Program-made: the position numbers and the translations under genes
Notes under the pieces: model-generated
What the model saw: only the letters and a program-made list of their open reading frames with translations
Told to the model about the DNA's origin: nothing
The model's database searches: none
Part shown: positions 1 through 12,400 of the stretch, one piece after another
Position numbering within the stretch: the first letter of the stretch is position 1
Layout of the letters: each line of letters starts with the position of its first letter
NCBI RefSeq assembly: GCF_000275845.1
Contig: NW_006766883.1
Location: 138,182 to 202,181 of the forward strand
Direction: 5' to 3'
DNA length: 64,000 bases
From: Dichomitus squalens LYAD-421 SS1
Lineage: Eukaryota; Basidiomycota; Agaricomycetes; Polyporales; Polyporaceae

Positions 1-80
1 GCATGACGAACTGTTTGCGTTCGCAGCCCCTTCCACTGATGGGGCAATATGATGTGCCGTCGCCTCCCCTGGCACGCTAG

Positions 81-452
81 TAGGGCCGCTCAATTCTTGA
101 GGACGCAGGACGCAGGACGCACTCAGAGCACAACTGATGGATGTGATGGGCTAGCCGAACCTGCCGCATATGGCAAGGTACCAACCTCATCTCTTGTGCT
201 CGTTGTTTTCCAAGGGGTCTGTCGTGTCCCAAACCTAACAGAAAAATATGAATCGCGAGTATGTTGGAGACGAAGGCTTTCCGCGTCGATTGACATTACC
301 CTTGAGGCACTTTGTGAGGGGGGATGAGTGTTATCGTCGCTCGAGGGGTTTCGAAGGCGAGCTCGTCGGCTAGTCTCGCTTAGCCCATCACCTCCATCAA
401 TGGCCTCTGAACGCGTCTTGCGTCCTGCGTCCTCAAGAATTGAGCGGCCCTA
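81..452. mobile_element. foldback / MITE-like element with about 80-bp terminal inverted repeats
   Basis: Positions 81-162 and 371-452 are inverted copies of each other. The outer 35-40 bp are nearly perfect (TAGGGCCGCTCAATTCTTGA at 81-100 is matched by its complement at 433-452). The inner 40 bp diverge with a few substitutions and one or two indels. About 208 bp lie between the arms and hold no credible coding frame. If the repeat starts at GGGCC, both ends are flanked by TA, which fits a TA target duplication of Tc1/mariner type. This is an inference from one copy; no second copy is visible in the window. It sits about 140 bp upstream of the GH43 TATA box. Confidence 0.75.
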
Positions 453-591
453 GTGGCTGGTCAGAAAAATGTTCCTGTCCACTGCTGGAGCTCAGATGCC
501 GACTGACATGTGCGCCAGATCACCCCGACGCACGACATTGACTTCGTCTGCTACCCGCATGTCCAGCTGACCGGTTTCCGGGCCCGACGCG

Positions 592-597
592 TATAAA
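592..597 (+). promoter_or_regulatory. TATA box of the GH43 gene
   Basis: TATAAA lies 77 bp upstream of the first in-frame ATG (674). This is a normal distance for a fungal core promoter with a short 5' UTR. Confidence 0.55.
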
Positions 598-673
598 GCA
601 GCTGCCAAGACATGCGGTACGACGAGGGTCCCTCCTTCCTGCTCTTGCTCAGCGTCGGACGCGTACGGTCGTG

Positions 674-2542
674 ATGATGGTTCGGTTCACCGTGCTGTTC
701 ACATTGGCAAGCTTGCTTCCCGCCTCGTTTGCTAAAATCAAACCTGCGACCTGGCATACGAATGGCACGTACATCAATAACGCGACAACTGTTGCTGCGG
801 ACCCGTACGTTCGCTGGGACAAGAGGAGCGGGGCGTACTGGGCGTACAGCACCGAGGGAGCCGACGAGGGTTGGTACTACGGCATTTACACGTCCCCGGA
901 CCTCGCGACTTGGACCAAGATCCCTGGAGGCGCCATCAAGAATGATTCTGCGAACATCTGGGCGGAGGACTGGTGGTGGGCGCCTGAGGTCTACTATAAC
1001 GTGCGTACGCATTCAGAGATCTCAATGGTTGCGGGGCTGTACAGGGCGTGGCGACTTACAGGAGAAGACCGGCTGGTATTTCCTCTTTCATGCCGGCCGC
1101 TTCCTCAATGCCACCAAGGTCGCAGAGTACTTCAAGTACCCCGACTTTGAGGAGGCATCCAAAATTGGCGTCGCGGTCTCGCGCTCGCCCCAGGGCCCCT
1201 TCGTTGAGATCGCGGACCGCCCGATCGACTACTACCCCTTCGATCCGGACTACGATGACGTAAACCTGATCATGCGGCCCCCATACCTCGTCCCGCCCTC
1301 GACGCATGAAGAGGGTAAGTCAGCGCCGAAAGGCACGTACATCCCGAGCATCGATCCGGATGTGTTCTGGGACGACGACGGGAGTATCTGGCTCTTCTTC
1401 TCACGGAACGCGTACCGCAACTGGGTCTGGAGCGACGAGTTTGGCAAGTATATCGAGGAGAGCAACATCTACGCCGTGCGCTTGGATAGCGCATGGTGGA
1501 ACGACCCGCATGCGAAGACGCTTCCGTCCGTACACAGCAGCTTCAAGGACGTGCACAAGGGCGAGCCGAAGAATTGGCAGACGTCGGTGAACTCTTCTTT
1601 CCCCGGTCCGACTCGTAAGGATGGCTGGGTCGCGGTCATCTCCTACGCGCTTCAGCCTCAGGTGCGTACTTTCGAGACGCGTTTCTGGTAGCTTGAAACT
1701 CAAGACCGGCGGTTATTTAGGCCTGGGAGAACGCGCACGTCAATGATCACGCTGCGAGTGGTGGCACGCTGAAGGACCGTCGCTGGTCCGAAGGCTCGAC
1801 TACCATCAAGCGCTACGACTCCAGCGGCAACCCAGTATACTATCTCACGTACTCCGCCAACAAGTAAGAGTGCTTTCCTGTGTCTCACATTCAGACGAAA
1901 ACCCTGACTTCTCACGGAATCAGCTACGAATCGCCCGACTACGGCGTTGGCTACGCCGTAGCAGACAAAGTCTCCGGTCCGTACTACAAGTCCGGCTCGA
2001 ACCCCGTGCTCTCCCAGGACGCGTCCCGCTCGATCTTCTCGACCGGCCACGGCTCCGTAGTCGCTTCGAGCGCGAACCCCGGCGAGCTCTACTACCCGCA
2101 CCACGCGCGCCCCTCGCCTGACGACGACCGCTACCTCTACACTGCGCGCCTCTTCGTCGAGCCCGACTCGCTCTACCTCGGCTTCGGGCCCGACGCGGGC
2201 GACCTGCGCTTGCCCTCCGGCGTCGCCCCGTTGTCGATCAAGACCGAGGGCGGGCAGAACGGCACGTACGAGGTCGTCGTGAGGAGCGCGTCCGGGGCCA
2301 AATTCGACCTGTCGAACCCGATCAACCGCGTTCGCGTCGAGGTCAGCGGCGGGGCGACCGCGCAGGTCAATGGGGGCTTGGTCACCATCGACGGCAACGC
2401 GACCGCGAAGTCGAAGGGCAGCTCTACGGTTCGCGTCGTGTACGAGCGCGCGCGCTCGAACGAGACTGCTCCTTGGCTTGCTGTTTCTCAAGCGCGTGGG
2501 ATCGATGCGGGCGACGTCGTCGATCTGATCATTGATGTCTGA
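674..2542 (+). CDS. secreted glycoside hydrolase family 43 protein
   Basis: Exons are 674-1000, 1062-1661, 1721-1863 and 1924-2542 (562 aa). The N-terminus (MMVRFTVLFTLASLLPASFA) is a classical signal peptide. A GH43-type five-bladed beta-propeller follows. The likely general-base Asp is in ADPYVRW near residue 43, aromatic WAEDWWWAPEVYY is near residue 100, and a second conserved acidic motif is SIDPDVFWDDDG near residue 205. The last 150 residues look like an accessory beta-sandwich rich in Gly, Val and Thr. The third intron ends at the second possible acceptor; the nearer one gives an early stop. GH43 enzymes are mostly alpha-L-arabinofuranosidases or beta-xylosidases acting on plant hemicellulose outside the cell; the exact substrate cannot be read from the sequence. 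ATG 677 is an equally good start. Confidence 0.88.
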
Positions 2543-2765
2543 ATACTGTAGTCCGATAGAGGGGTTGTACCTTCATGTACCATTCATCCGGACGTCCGTT
2601 AATGTGCTCGATCGGGTGGATATGTTATTGCTGTGTATACAATGTTGCATTCGAGTAATACAGCTAAAATTTGGCCGAACATTTACATAGCCGGAAGACG
2701 TGTACAGGATATCTCCGAGGATGGGGTATCTCCAAACAGGCTTGACACGAGTGGAACGCAGAAAC

Positions 2766-3742
2766 TCAGGAGTGTGCATTTGGCTCAAGGGATGGGAAGC
2801 TGCGGAAGCAGAAAGCGAGGAAGTTTGTGACACCCAAGGAGTCCCTGGCTCTCTCTCTCGGAAGAGCCAATAATGGCATCGTGGCTCCACTGGATGAGTC
2901 AAATGCGCCCGTGGTTACCGACAAACGCGTGTTGAATTGAGGCTGCCGGTTGGGTCTGCCAGAAACCTGTGAAGGACGACGACCAGCGAGTGACTGCCAA
3001 GATGAAGAGGGTTCTCGCAACTCTGCTTGCGACGAAAGCCGAGAAAATGTTGCCGAGCTGGAAGAGTTTCGCTGGCTAGATCGTCTGCGCAACCCGTTCT
3101 GAGAAGACGAAGAAGTCCAGGGATCGACAAACGAGCGCGAACGGGACCGGGAACGAGATCGGGAACGTGAGCGGCCATGAGAGCGAGAGCGGAGATGGGC
3201 CTTGGGTTGACTCTGCGAGAGGCGTTGCCCAGAAGACCGCTGCCTGCGACGGGGAGGCACTAGGACATAGGCCATCACGACACGACGCTTGCGAGTCTTA
3301 GGCGTGTCTTCCTGGGCGTCTTGACGGGGCGCGTTCTCGGGGACCCGAGGGACAGACTCGCTTGAAAGGTCAGGTTCGTTGGAGGCTCCGGCACTGTTCT
3401 GGAGGAGGCAGAAGTCAGAACTGGATGGTTGCAGAGCGCGCGGATCCCTACCAGACGTTGTCGCCCTCGTTTGCTTGTTCCGTGATTGGAAGCGTCCACT
3501 GGCACTGCGCGATAACGCGTGTGCTCGACGAGGATGTAGTGGTCTCGTCCTGCTTGAGTGATGTTGAAGAAGGTGTCCTTCCCGTCGCATTTTCGCTTTT
3601 TGGGAATAGGTACTTCAAGAGGTTCTTCTTTCACAGCTGGGCTTGCCGGTGTAGTGTTAGGCAACTCAGCTGTAGGACTTGCCACAACAGTGGCTGCCGC
3701 CTGCTGACGTCTTCTATATGCCCGTGTGCGCATTGGGGACAT
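2766..3742 (-). CDS. RS-rich nuclear-type protein of unknown function
   Basis: Two exons, complement(3452-3742) and complement(2766-3398), give 307 aa. The 53-nt intron has a clear gtaggg donor and ctccag acceptor. I do not recognise a domain. Visible features are a basic start (MSPMRTRAYRRRQQ), a nuclear-localisation-like PIPKKRK near residue 45, a run of alternating Arg-Ser dipeptides near residues 180-195, and a Ser/Arg/Gln-rich, low-complexity tail. RS dipeptides are typical of splicing and nuclear speckle proteins, but no RRM is present. The start could instead be one of the upstream in-frame ATGs at 3802, 3817 or 3877. It is divergent from the ABCD transporter. Confidence 0.6.
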
Positions 3743-4233
3743 GTTGATGGGTGATTGCAGACGGACTGTAGACGCAAAGCGAGCTGGATGGAGAATCGAC
3801 ACCTGGTCCCTCCCCATTGACTGATATAAGTACTCGGACGAACATGAAGGTTTCGTGCCCTTCACGTCGCCCTTCACGTTTGACAGAACGCGATACTGGT
3901 GGGATCAACTGACATCGGAGAACTCCCACTGTACTGTGCCTGCACAGAGCCTTGAACCAGAACAGTACAAGGGGCCCAAGTTGGATGAGGACCTTATCGA
4001 GTCGGTGGACGGTGGTACATAAGTACTGTGACATCAGGCAGTGGCTGAGCGCTGGGCCGCCGGGCCGGACGGACGCTGCCTGATCGAGATCGGTATACCC
4101 CGCGCAGCGATCTATCACATGCGAACAGTGGTCTGACGCACGACAACGTCCAACGTTCTTCCCTCTACACCTGCAATACTTCATCTGGCGTCCCAAGAAC
4201 GCATCCCACTCCCTCCACAGGCTGCGTCTCGCG
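3743..4233. other. divergent intergenic region
   Basis: About 490 bp separate the RS-rich gene (-) and the ABCD gene (+). It must hold both promoters. No repeat, tRNA or further gene is seen. Confidence 0.5.
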
Positions 4234-7128
4234 ATGGCCGTGCAGTCAACTATGAGGCCGTCCAACGAACGCGTCGCCCAGCTCGTCGCTGCCTACGTGA
4301 AGCACCGGCCCCTCGTTCAACGCGGGCTCACCGCTACGTTCGTAATCTATGCTATATCCACCACCTACAAGAGTCTGTCTGCGCGCCCACCCTCAACGTC
4401 TTCTGCATCCTCGAAGCGGAGAGGGAAGGGCAAGGACGGTGATGGTGCGGGCAAAGCGCCCAGAGTTGCAGTGAGTCTCCATCGCTCCCTCGTCTTAGCT
4501 CGAATGGTATGCTCAGCCGGTGTCTTAATGCATAGGTAGATGCGCTTTTCTATCAGAGGCTGTCGCGTATATTGCGTATCGTGATTCCCAGCCTTCGCTC
4601 TAAGGAGGCCATGCTATTATGCATGCACTCCAGTCTACTCATTTTCCGGACCGTTATCTCGCTCTATGTCGCTGCGCTGGACGGAAAGTGAGTGTCTCTT
4701 ATCGACGACAATGCCCCATTGGAACATGAACATGGTCTTCTTCCAGGATTGTAGCGTCCTTAGTGCGCGCGCAGTTTGTCCCCTTTCTCTTCAATATCCT
4801 CCGCTGGTTGCTTGTCGCCATACCAGCCACATGGACTAACAGCTGGCTCGGTTATGTCGAGAACAAGCTCGCCCTGGCCTACCGCACTCGACTGACGCGC
4901 GAGGTCATGAAGCAGTACCTCGGCGATGAGAGTGATCCGACAGACCTTAAGACGTTTTACAAGCTAGCAAACTTGGACGACCGTGTCAAGAATCCCGACC
5001 AGTAGGTTTCAGCGAGAATCATTGGAAAGGAGCAGAGTGGCTGAATGATTGTGCAGAATGATCACTCACGATATTCAGCGATTCTCAACACACTTGGCTG
5101 CTATTTATGCCAATGTCGCGAAACCCGTGCTGGACGTCATCCTGTACAATTATCAGCTGTCGCAGAATGTCGGTGCTGAAAGTCTTCTCCTTCTGACTGT
5201 CCTCATCCAGTCATCCGCCGCGCTCCGTGAGCTTCGAACTTCTAGATGCCCAATGCTTCCGCTGAGAAAACGCGTTCTCTATGGCAGTCCGAGCCCTCAC
5301 GCCTCCCTTCGGCCAGTACACCGCCATATCCGCCCAGCTTTCCGGGAACCTCCGTCACACCCACTCAAGATTAGCCGAGTTCGCCGAAGAGATTGCCTTC
5401 TTCGGAGGCGAGGAGACCGAAAAGATGCTCATCGAGCGTGAGTACGCGGGGCTTGTGAAGCACGAGAATCGCGTGCTACGGAGACGATGGTGGCATGGAT
5501 GCTTCGAGGAAGGTATCGTCAAGTGGCTGTGGGGAAGCTTTGGGGTGAGTGGGCCTCCTTCAATTGTGTTGTGTGACTGCGCTGACAGCTTGCGTGGAAC
5601 TAGCTATGCATCTGCGCCATTCCCGTCTTCTTCAAGCTCCCAGGCGCAGCTCTGCTTGACATGGGTGGCCGTACCGAAGGCTTCGTGACGAACAGGCGGC
5701 TTCTGCTCTCTGGGTCCGGTGAGTGCTCCGTTGTTCTATATCCGTCGATATAGCTTAGACTGGTTTAGATGCCGTCGGACGTGTCATGTACTCGTACAAG
5801 GACCTTTCGGAGCTTGCGGGATATACTACGCGTGTCGCGCTTCTATTGGAAACCATGGATGACGTGCGCAAGGGCAAATTTGAGAAGGCACTTGTCAGCA
5901 GTGCGAGCAACGAGGAACATGCGAAGAGTGTGTTGTCCGCCATTTGACAGTGCAAACTGAACCACTGATCACGCGAACTAGTCCTCAAAGGCCGCGGTGT
6001 CATATACGAGTCCGAGGAGATTGAATTCGAAAACGTCCCGATCGTCACGCCGAATGGCGATATTCTCGTCCGGAGCCTCAGCTTCTACGTTAAGCCAGGG
6101 GTGAGCCATACCCTTCTGCCGCATAGCCGCGTAACGGGTACTGACCATGCTGTCCCTGTGCTTCAGCAACACTTGCTCATCGTGGGCCCTAACGGCTGCG
6201 GCAAGTCTTCTCTGTTCCGCATCCTGGGAGGTCTCTGGCCGGTGTACGGCGGTATCGTGCGCAAGCCCCCAGCGGACCAGTTCATCCTCATCCCGCAGCG
6301 CCCCTATCTCTCCCTCGGAACGCTTCGGGACCAAGTCATTTACCCACACGGCGTCGAGGACATGGAAGCTCGTGAGTGTTTTCGCTTCCCCGTATTTCCC
6401 TCACGGTCATTTGAAGTATCTGAACGCTGGCATGTTCGCACATGTAGGGGGCATCACGGACGACGATCTGCTCCAGATCCTCGCGGTCGTGCAGATGGAG
6501 CACATCGTCGAGCGCGAGGGCGGTTGGGACGCGGCGCGCGAATGGCGCGAGGCGTTGAGTGGGGGCGACCAGCAGAAGATCGCGTGGGCGAGGCTGTTCT
6601 ACCACAAACCGAAGGTTCGTCCCTTGTGCGAGCAACATGATGGGTGGCGAGCTGATGCATGGACGTTGGGCGCTCTTAGTACGCCGTGCTTGACGAGGCG
6701 ACTTCGCTCGTCCCTCCGGATATGGAGGGGATGATGATGGAGCATGCGACCCGCCTCGGTATCACGCTCCTCACCGTGTCGCATCGTCCGTCGCTGTGGA
6801 AGTACCACTCGATGATCCTGCAGTACGACGGTCAGGGCGGATACGTTTTGTGAGTGCTTCTAATGAGTTGCTCGCTGCCGTTGACATGGAACCCTGACGC
6901 TTCACGTCATTCCGTAGCACAAAGCTCGATGCGGAGAAGCGACTTGCGCTGCAGCAGGAGAAGGAGGCGCTGGACTTGAAGCTGCTCGAGGTGTATGTGT
7001 TCCATCTGACCTTGACGGCGTTATGGAAGTTACTCACACGGGTGTCTTCCACTCGGTCTCATAGGCCCAAGATGAAGGCACGGCTTGCGGAACTGCAGGA
7101 GATCGCTGCGGAGCGAAACCGGGTTTAG
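4234..7128 (+). CDS. peroxisomal ABC half-transporter, ABCD (ALDP/Pxa) family
   Basis: Thirteen exons: 4234-4470, 4536-4687, 4747-5001, 5057-5226, 5288-5544, 5604-5718, 5769-5927, 5982-6100, 6167-6371, 6448-6614, 6680-6849, 6918-6992 and 7065-7128 (714 aa, the usual ABCD length). An N-terminal transmembrane region carries the NPDQ-x-MTHDI segment typical of the family. The C-terminal nucleotide-binding domain shows Walker [10 protein letters not shown] (near residue 495), signature LSGGDQQ and Walker [10 protein letters not shown], with the switch His in TVSHRPS. ABCD half-transporters dimerise in the peroxisomal membrane and import long-chain acyl-CoA for beta-oxidation. Whether this is the Pxa1 or Pxa2 partner cannot be decided here. 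Confidence 0.95.
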
Positions 7129-7938
7129 AGCGCTCTTCTTGTAGGCTGCTCAAGTTTCTCGAGGGGTACCGTCTCATCCGCGCGCACGACGTTGGCAATC
7201 GGACTGTTGTATATTTGGATGTATTTCTTGTGCTTCGCCCTCCCATGGATGGGATAGATAGTACATGCATCGCGCCATTGTGCTGACATCGTCCGCAAGA
7301 TATGGCACGAGACACGAGGGCGGCCCGCCGCGGACACGGAAGTATTCCACCCTCTGTGGTGGCGTGTCTCTCTTGTAGTATCATATGTTCCTCCGCGAAT
7401 AGTACTGAACTGGCAGGCGTACCTGATCGATGAGGTCTGCTATTATTGTGATGGGTCGACCTCACAGAAGATACTGTGGATAACGCCTCGAGCTCGTCGC
7501 GCATTCCGCCGCCAAAATCCCATGAACACGGAGATAGTGCGCTAGACGGAAGTCCGACCATGTCTAACCATAGCATCAAGTCACCCAAAGCAGGTCGTGC
7601 GAGCCGATTCAGAATTGGCCTTGGTCGTCTGAAGAAGCTCCATCGTTTGCATCAGTCCGAGCCATCGGCCGGGGGATCGGGAGGGTCCGGAAGGAATGCG
7701 GGGACTCGGGCCTCTCCAAAAATTATCACACTCCAGTGAAATGCCGGCACCTGATTGGGCACCCACTGCCACCTCCCACCCGTCGTCGTGTGCGCTGCTT
7801 TCGCCGCTTTCTCCACACGACGGTCATCATCTCCCTTTCTTCATCCACATCGCAAGACCTACTTTATACTCGCCTATATCCCGTTCTCTCCGTACCAAGC
7901 ACCCTTTAGACGCCTCTCGACTCTACTACGCCAGCGAA
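7129..7938. other. intergenic region
   Basis: About 810 bp separate the ABCD and Ups2 genes. A 59-residue ATG-initiated frame (7561-7739, basic, GGSGGSG-containing) is too short and isolated to support. The pyrimidine-rich stretch at 7780-7900 looks like the Ups2 promoter and 5' leader. Confidence 0.4.
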
Positions 7939-8668
7939 ATGCATTACTTCTCGCAGCTCTTCAATTACGAGTGAGTCTGGCTTGATTGCCCTCCGTGCGA
8001 AGTTAACTCTCCGCTGACTATCCTCCCTCCTTGCCCTCGTTACCCTTGATTTGCGCTCGTTTTGTCCTGCATGTGTCTGCCTGTACAGTCACCCCTGGTC
8101 CCATGTCGTCATTGGGATGTGGCACAAGTACCCGAACGCGCACTGCAGTCATGTAGTCACCATCGACGTCGTGGACCGCTCCGTCGACCCAAACACTGGT
8201 ATCGTGCGGACGGAGCGGATATTGGGGTGCAAGCAAAAGGCACCTACATGGATAGTGAAGGTATGCATCGACCTCTTCTGTGTGACTCTTGCCTCCCTGA
8301 CATATGTCTCTTAATCCCGACTCATCCAGTTGTTTGGCGGTTCTGAAGACGCGTTCGTCCGCGAGGTGTCCTTCATCGATCCCGCAACGCAAACAGCAAC
8401 GATCACTTCCGTCAACCTCTCCCTATCGCAGTTCGCGACGTGCTACGAGACTATCCGTTATTCTCCAGCGTCGCGCGGACAGACGTCCTTCCATCAGACG
8501 GCTGAGATACAGGCGCAGATGAACCTCTGGCGAACTGCATCAGACAAGCTCGAAAACTGGCTTGTTCAGCGGTTTGAGCAGAACGCACAACTCGGCAAGC
8601 TCGGCTTCTCGGACGTCCTCCGACAACTCTGGGAGAACCGTGACCGACAGCAAGCGCAGACAGCATAA
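7939..8668 (+). CDS. UPS2: PRELI/MSF1-domain lipid-transfer protein, Ups2/Ups3 type
   Basis: Exons are 7939-7970, 8089-8260 and 8330-8668 (180 aa, almost all PRELI domain). The start MHYFSQLFNYDHPWSHVV and the stretch KYPNAHCSHVVTIDVVDR match the Ups2/Ups3 (PRELID3/SLMO) branch, as do PTWIVKLFGG, ETIRYSP and the terminal helix. In yeast, Ups2 pairs with Mdm35 in the mitochondrial intermembrane space and moves phosphatidylserine between outer and inner membranes. Subfamily assignment is by similarity to the yeast proteins as I know them. A second PRELI gene lies at 34.8 kb and belongs to the other branch. Confidence 0.9.
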
Positions 8669-9471
8669 TCGGGTGCCTTCCTTCCCCGCCCCCGACCCTC
8701 GTCGTCTGCGTGCACTCGGTTCTTGGCTCTGGTCTGATCTTTCGTATTCTATGGGTCTTTGGTGGAGCATGATCACGCACGCACAGGTCTTCTGCGCGTG
8801 CGCGGTTTTAGACGGGTTCGAGGACGTTCGTATATAGTAGACTGCCGACCTGTCCCATTCCCCCGCAAAAGCGTCGGCGCCCTCGCCGACGCCTGTTCAC
8901 ACACCATGATATTACGATACACTCATTGTACTCTAACCCCCCGCATATCTTTCAGTCTGGCCACCGATTCGTTGTCGAGCAACATCTTAGATACCGCGCT
9001 CGTACCTCCCTTATTACTCCCTACGTGCGCCTCATCCCTCGACCGCCGACCTCATTCCACCATTCGCCCGTCATTGTTTGTCGACATCGTTGTGAGTAGT
9101 GCTATACGAAATGTCTGATATTGTTTGAGTCACAAAGCGCATGACGCGTGCTGCTTCTTACATGGCTCGCCGAAGTGACATGACCTTTCGGCCGTAGGGA
9201 GTCAAAGATGTCATAGTGTCGGCTAGATCCGGGCGCTTCCATAAAAGGACACGGCGAAAGAGGACGCCGTGGCGTAATCGCAAATCGCGCTGCACATCGT
9301 TGCCTTCGACTCGCCCCGTTCCTTGTGCTCAAGTTTGAGTTCGTCCACCGTGGAAGGGGATAGGCAAATTGTCTTGAAAGTGAGCATTTATTGAGCCTGA
9401 CCGAGAGCTGCAGCCCATCCTGACAGCCCTGAGAGCTACGTCTCGACAGGGGCCGCCTGCAGGAAATCAAG
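8669..9471. other. intergenic region with a short perfect hairpin
   Basis: About 800 bp without a supported gene. At 8871-8892 GCGTCGGCG and its exact complement are separated by 4 nt. This could form a stem in the Ups2 3' UTR, but no function can be assigned. Confidence 0.4.
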
Positions 9472-12400
9472 ATGGACGAGCTCGTCCGCCACTGTCTGCG
9501 TGAAATATCGTTTGACGGAGACTTGGGTGAGTGCTTGAACGCGAATTTTTCCATCCATGTGATCGTGTCGAGCTCGAGGCGCGCGGTGGGGTATGGCAGC
9601 AACGCGGTCGTCGAGGGGTTCGAATCCACGGCGGGTCGGTATCATTTCGACGGCGTCGTTGAGATGCCCTCACCATCCCCGTGTGCACTCGGCATCCTCG
9701 TCGCAGTGCAGAACTGACCGATGCCTATATGCGCAGGATGCGACGTCTCCCGCCTCAGGGATTTCGTCTCCGAGTTCTACTCGCACCCGTCGTCGAGCCG
9801 GGTCCAGGGACAGAACGTCGACGACGCGTTCTGTGCGTTCGTCTGGTCTGTGATCGTCCAGCAGCCCGGGATCCGCATCGGGACCACCCCCGAGGGCAGT
9901 TCGACGGAGGTATACATCGCCCCGCAGGTCCGAGCTATCAAGAAGGCAAAAGCGAAGGGGGAGGACACTACCGCTGCCGAGGATCCGCCCCCGGCGACGG
10001 GGCTGGACATCATCGAGGATGCTACGATTCGGCCGCTGGAGGATTTGAGGCAGCAGTATGGGGATAAGCTGCGCGTTGCGGTCGATCCAGAGACGACGTT
10101 CGTCGCTCTGACGGGGTCGCACACACGGGTGGATACAGCTTTTCTTGTCGTGCGAAGGCCGCGGGAGCTGATTTTGTTCGCGCATATAGCCCTCGAAATT
10201 GACTCCGATGATCTATACTGGTCTCCAGATTATCACAAGAGGCAGAGAGCACGGTGTCAGTGCCCTGGATCTCGGCAAGAAGTCCGGATATGACCAGAAG
10301 ACATGCTTCTACATCATCAAGCAGCTCGTCGACCTCGATCTTGTGTACGAGACCCTCATTAACTGGCAATCGCTCTCCCGCTTACCATTGACTATTGTCA
10401 GGGTCAAGCTGCGGCAGCCGGGTATCAGCACCAACATAGTCGTACATAAATACTTCTACGAACGAAGTCCGATATGGCAGCAGGTCGTGTCAGAGGAGAA
10501 GAAGGCCGTCTCTGAGGCCCAAGCCAAGGAAGATGGCGACTCGGAGGAGGAAGATGACGGGGATGAGACGAAGCCGTTAGAGCCAGTTCACTTCGACCCC
10601 ATTGATTCCCGACACCTGTCAAGCATGCCATTGCTCAAGTCCCGTCTGACGAAGCTCCTGAAGGCATGCCCACATTATATGCATACTTCCAACAACCTCA
10701 TGCTCAAGATCGTACGTGCTTCCTCGCGTGAGTAGGGCGAGGTTACTGATCATATCACACGTGACAGGGATTCGTGAACCCTACCAGGACAGAACGAAGG
10801 TTCTTTCGTACGCGTATTCGAGAACTGGTAGACGAAGGCTTCATCGAGAAGGTTCACGTTCCGCATGCTGATAGGAGGCGCTTCCCCGACAAGAAGGTCC
10901 CATGCATTCGCCTTGTAACAGATGATGCCGCATCGCAAGCACGGGGTGAAACTGTTCCTGTCGAAGACGATGAGCTTGAGGGTTCGTTGTCTCAGTTCAT
11001 CGTGCTACTCTGTATTAACTTCGGTCACAGATATTGAGATGTCTCAGGTGGAGGACTACACCGGCTTGAAGGCAAACGCGTCCCTCCACAAGCAGATGAT
11101 CGACCGTCTCGCAGAGGCCGGCACGACTGGAATGACTCTCAACGAGCTCTCCGCTACACTAGGCGACTTTGACCGGCGCACTGTCGACCTCCTCCTCAAT
11201 CGCCTCGAGAAGGACCCACCGCCTGCTCATCTTGCCGACCTCGGGATCGCTCAGCTCGCAGAGACGCACGGGCGCGAGCGGCGGTACAAGTACTACACCG
11301 TCGCTCACTATCTCGCGCTCGCCGAGAAGGAGCGGTTCGAGGACCGGAGATATCGCGACGTAGACATGTCTGCCGTGGGGGGCTTCATGCCCATCGAGGT
11401 CGAGGCGTTTTATGAAGACGAGGAGGAGCTGGACCGCCACGTGCGGCTGATGAGCAGTACGAAGAGCGGGAGCGCTTCCTTGTCGAAGGCGAAGGGGAAG
11501 AAGCGCACCAACCCCATTTTGGCAGACGGATCCGTCAAGAAGGGTCGGCCGAGGAAGTCCCAAGTGGTGGGAGAGGATGAGGAGGCCGTGCCTACACCGT
11601 CGAAGAAGGGCAAGAAACGGAAGAGAGAGGAGTCGCTGGACGGAGGTGCTGTCCGAGAGGGCGATGCAGCCAAGGGCGGCGAGCCTCCTATCAAGAAGAG
11701 GCGTGGACGACCACCGAAGAATCATGCTGCGAGCATTGCAACTGACGGTGGGCTGTCAGAAGTGGCCCCGATCCCTAAGAAGCGGGGGCGGCCTCCCAAG
11801 AAGGCAGCAAAAGTTGATGAGCCGACTGGTATCATGGCTGGGCCGTCTTCAGAGGTACAGGAGGGCGCTGTTGCTGCTGCTAAGGCTCCGAAGAAACGCG
11901 GTCGACCAAGGAAGACTCGTGAGCCGACAGTAGATGCTACTCCTCGGGACCTGGTCATCGCTCCCGCCCCTGCGAACGACGATGATATCCCGCCCATTTC
12001 CGCGCCAGTAAAGGATGTTCCAATGCTCGAGGATCCATCCTCGTCACCTTTGCCCTCGCTTTCAAATTCGCCCACTCCTGCGATCTCATCAGCTCGAGCC
12101 GTCACAAGTCACACGGAGGATGTAGCGCAGCCTGATCCTCCCTCAATCGCTGAAGATAGTCAAGGCGCCCCTGAAGCAGTGGCGATCTCACAAGTAGCTC
12201 CCGAAGTGGCTGCCAGCACTGGTGTTCGACGCTCTACGAGAACACCGAAGGCTCGCAAGCAAGACGACGCCCTCTCTCCACTGAAGAAGAGCATACGCCG
12301 AAGACCACTTTCTACAACGGTCCCCACCGCTGCCGAAGAGCCTTCTGCCCCATTGCCAACGATAGACATCGTCGAAGCCGATACACAAGAAGAACCCTCC

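Noticed and set aside
49..327. 92-codon frame overlapping the left foldback
   Set aside because: Lies partly in the inverted repeat and resembles no transposase.
1700..2491. 263-codon open frame antisense to the GH43 gene
   Set aside because: A GC-rich shadow of the real coding strand: Arg/Val/Ala-rich, no motif, no splice chain.
7476..7739. Small plus-strand frame between ABCD and Ups2
   Set aside because: Opens on GTG; the first ATG leaves only 59 residues, with no motif and no neighbouring exon in phase.
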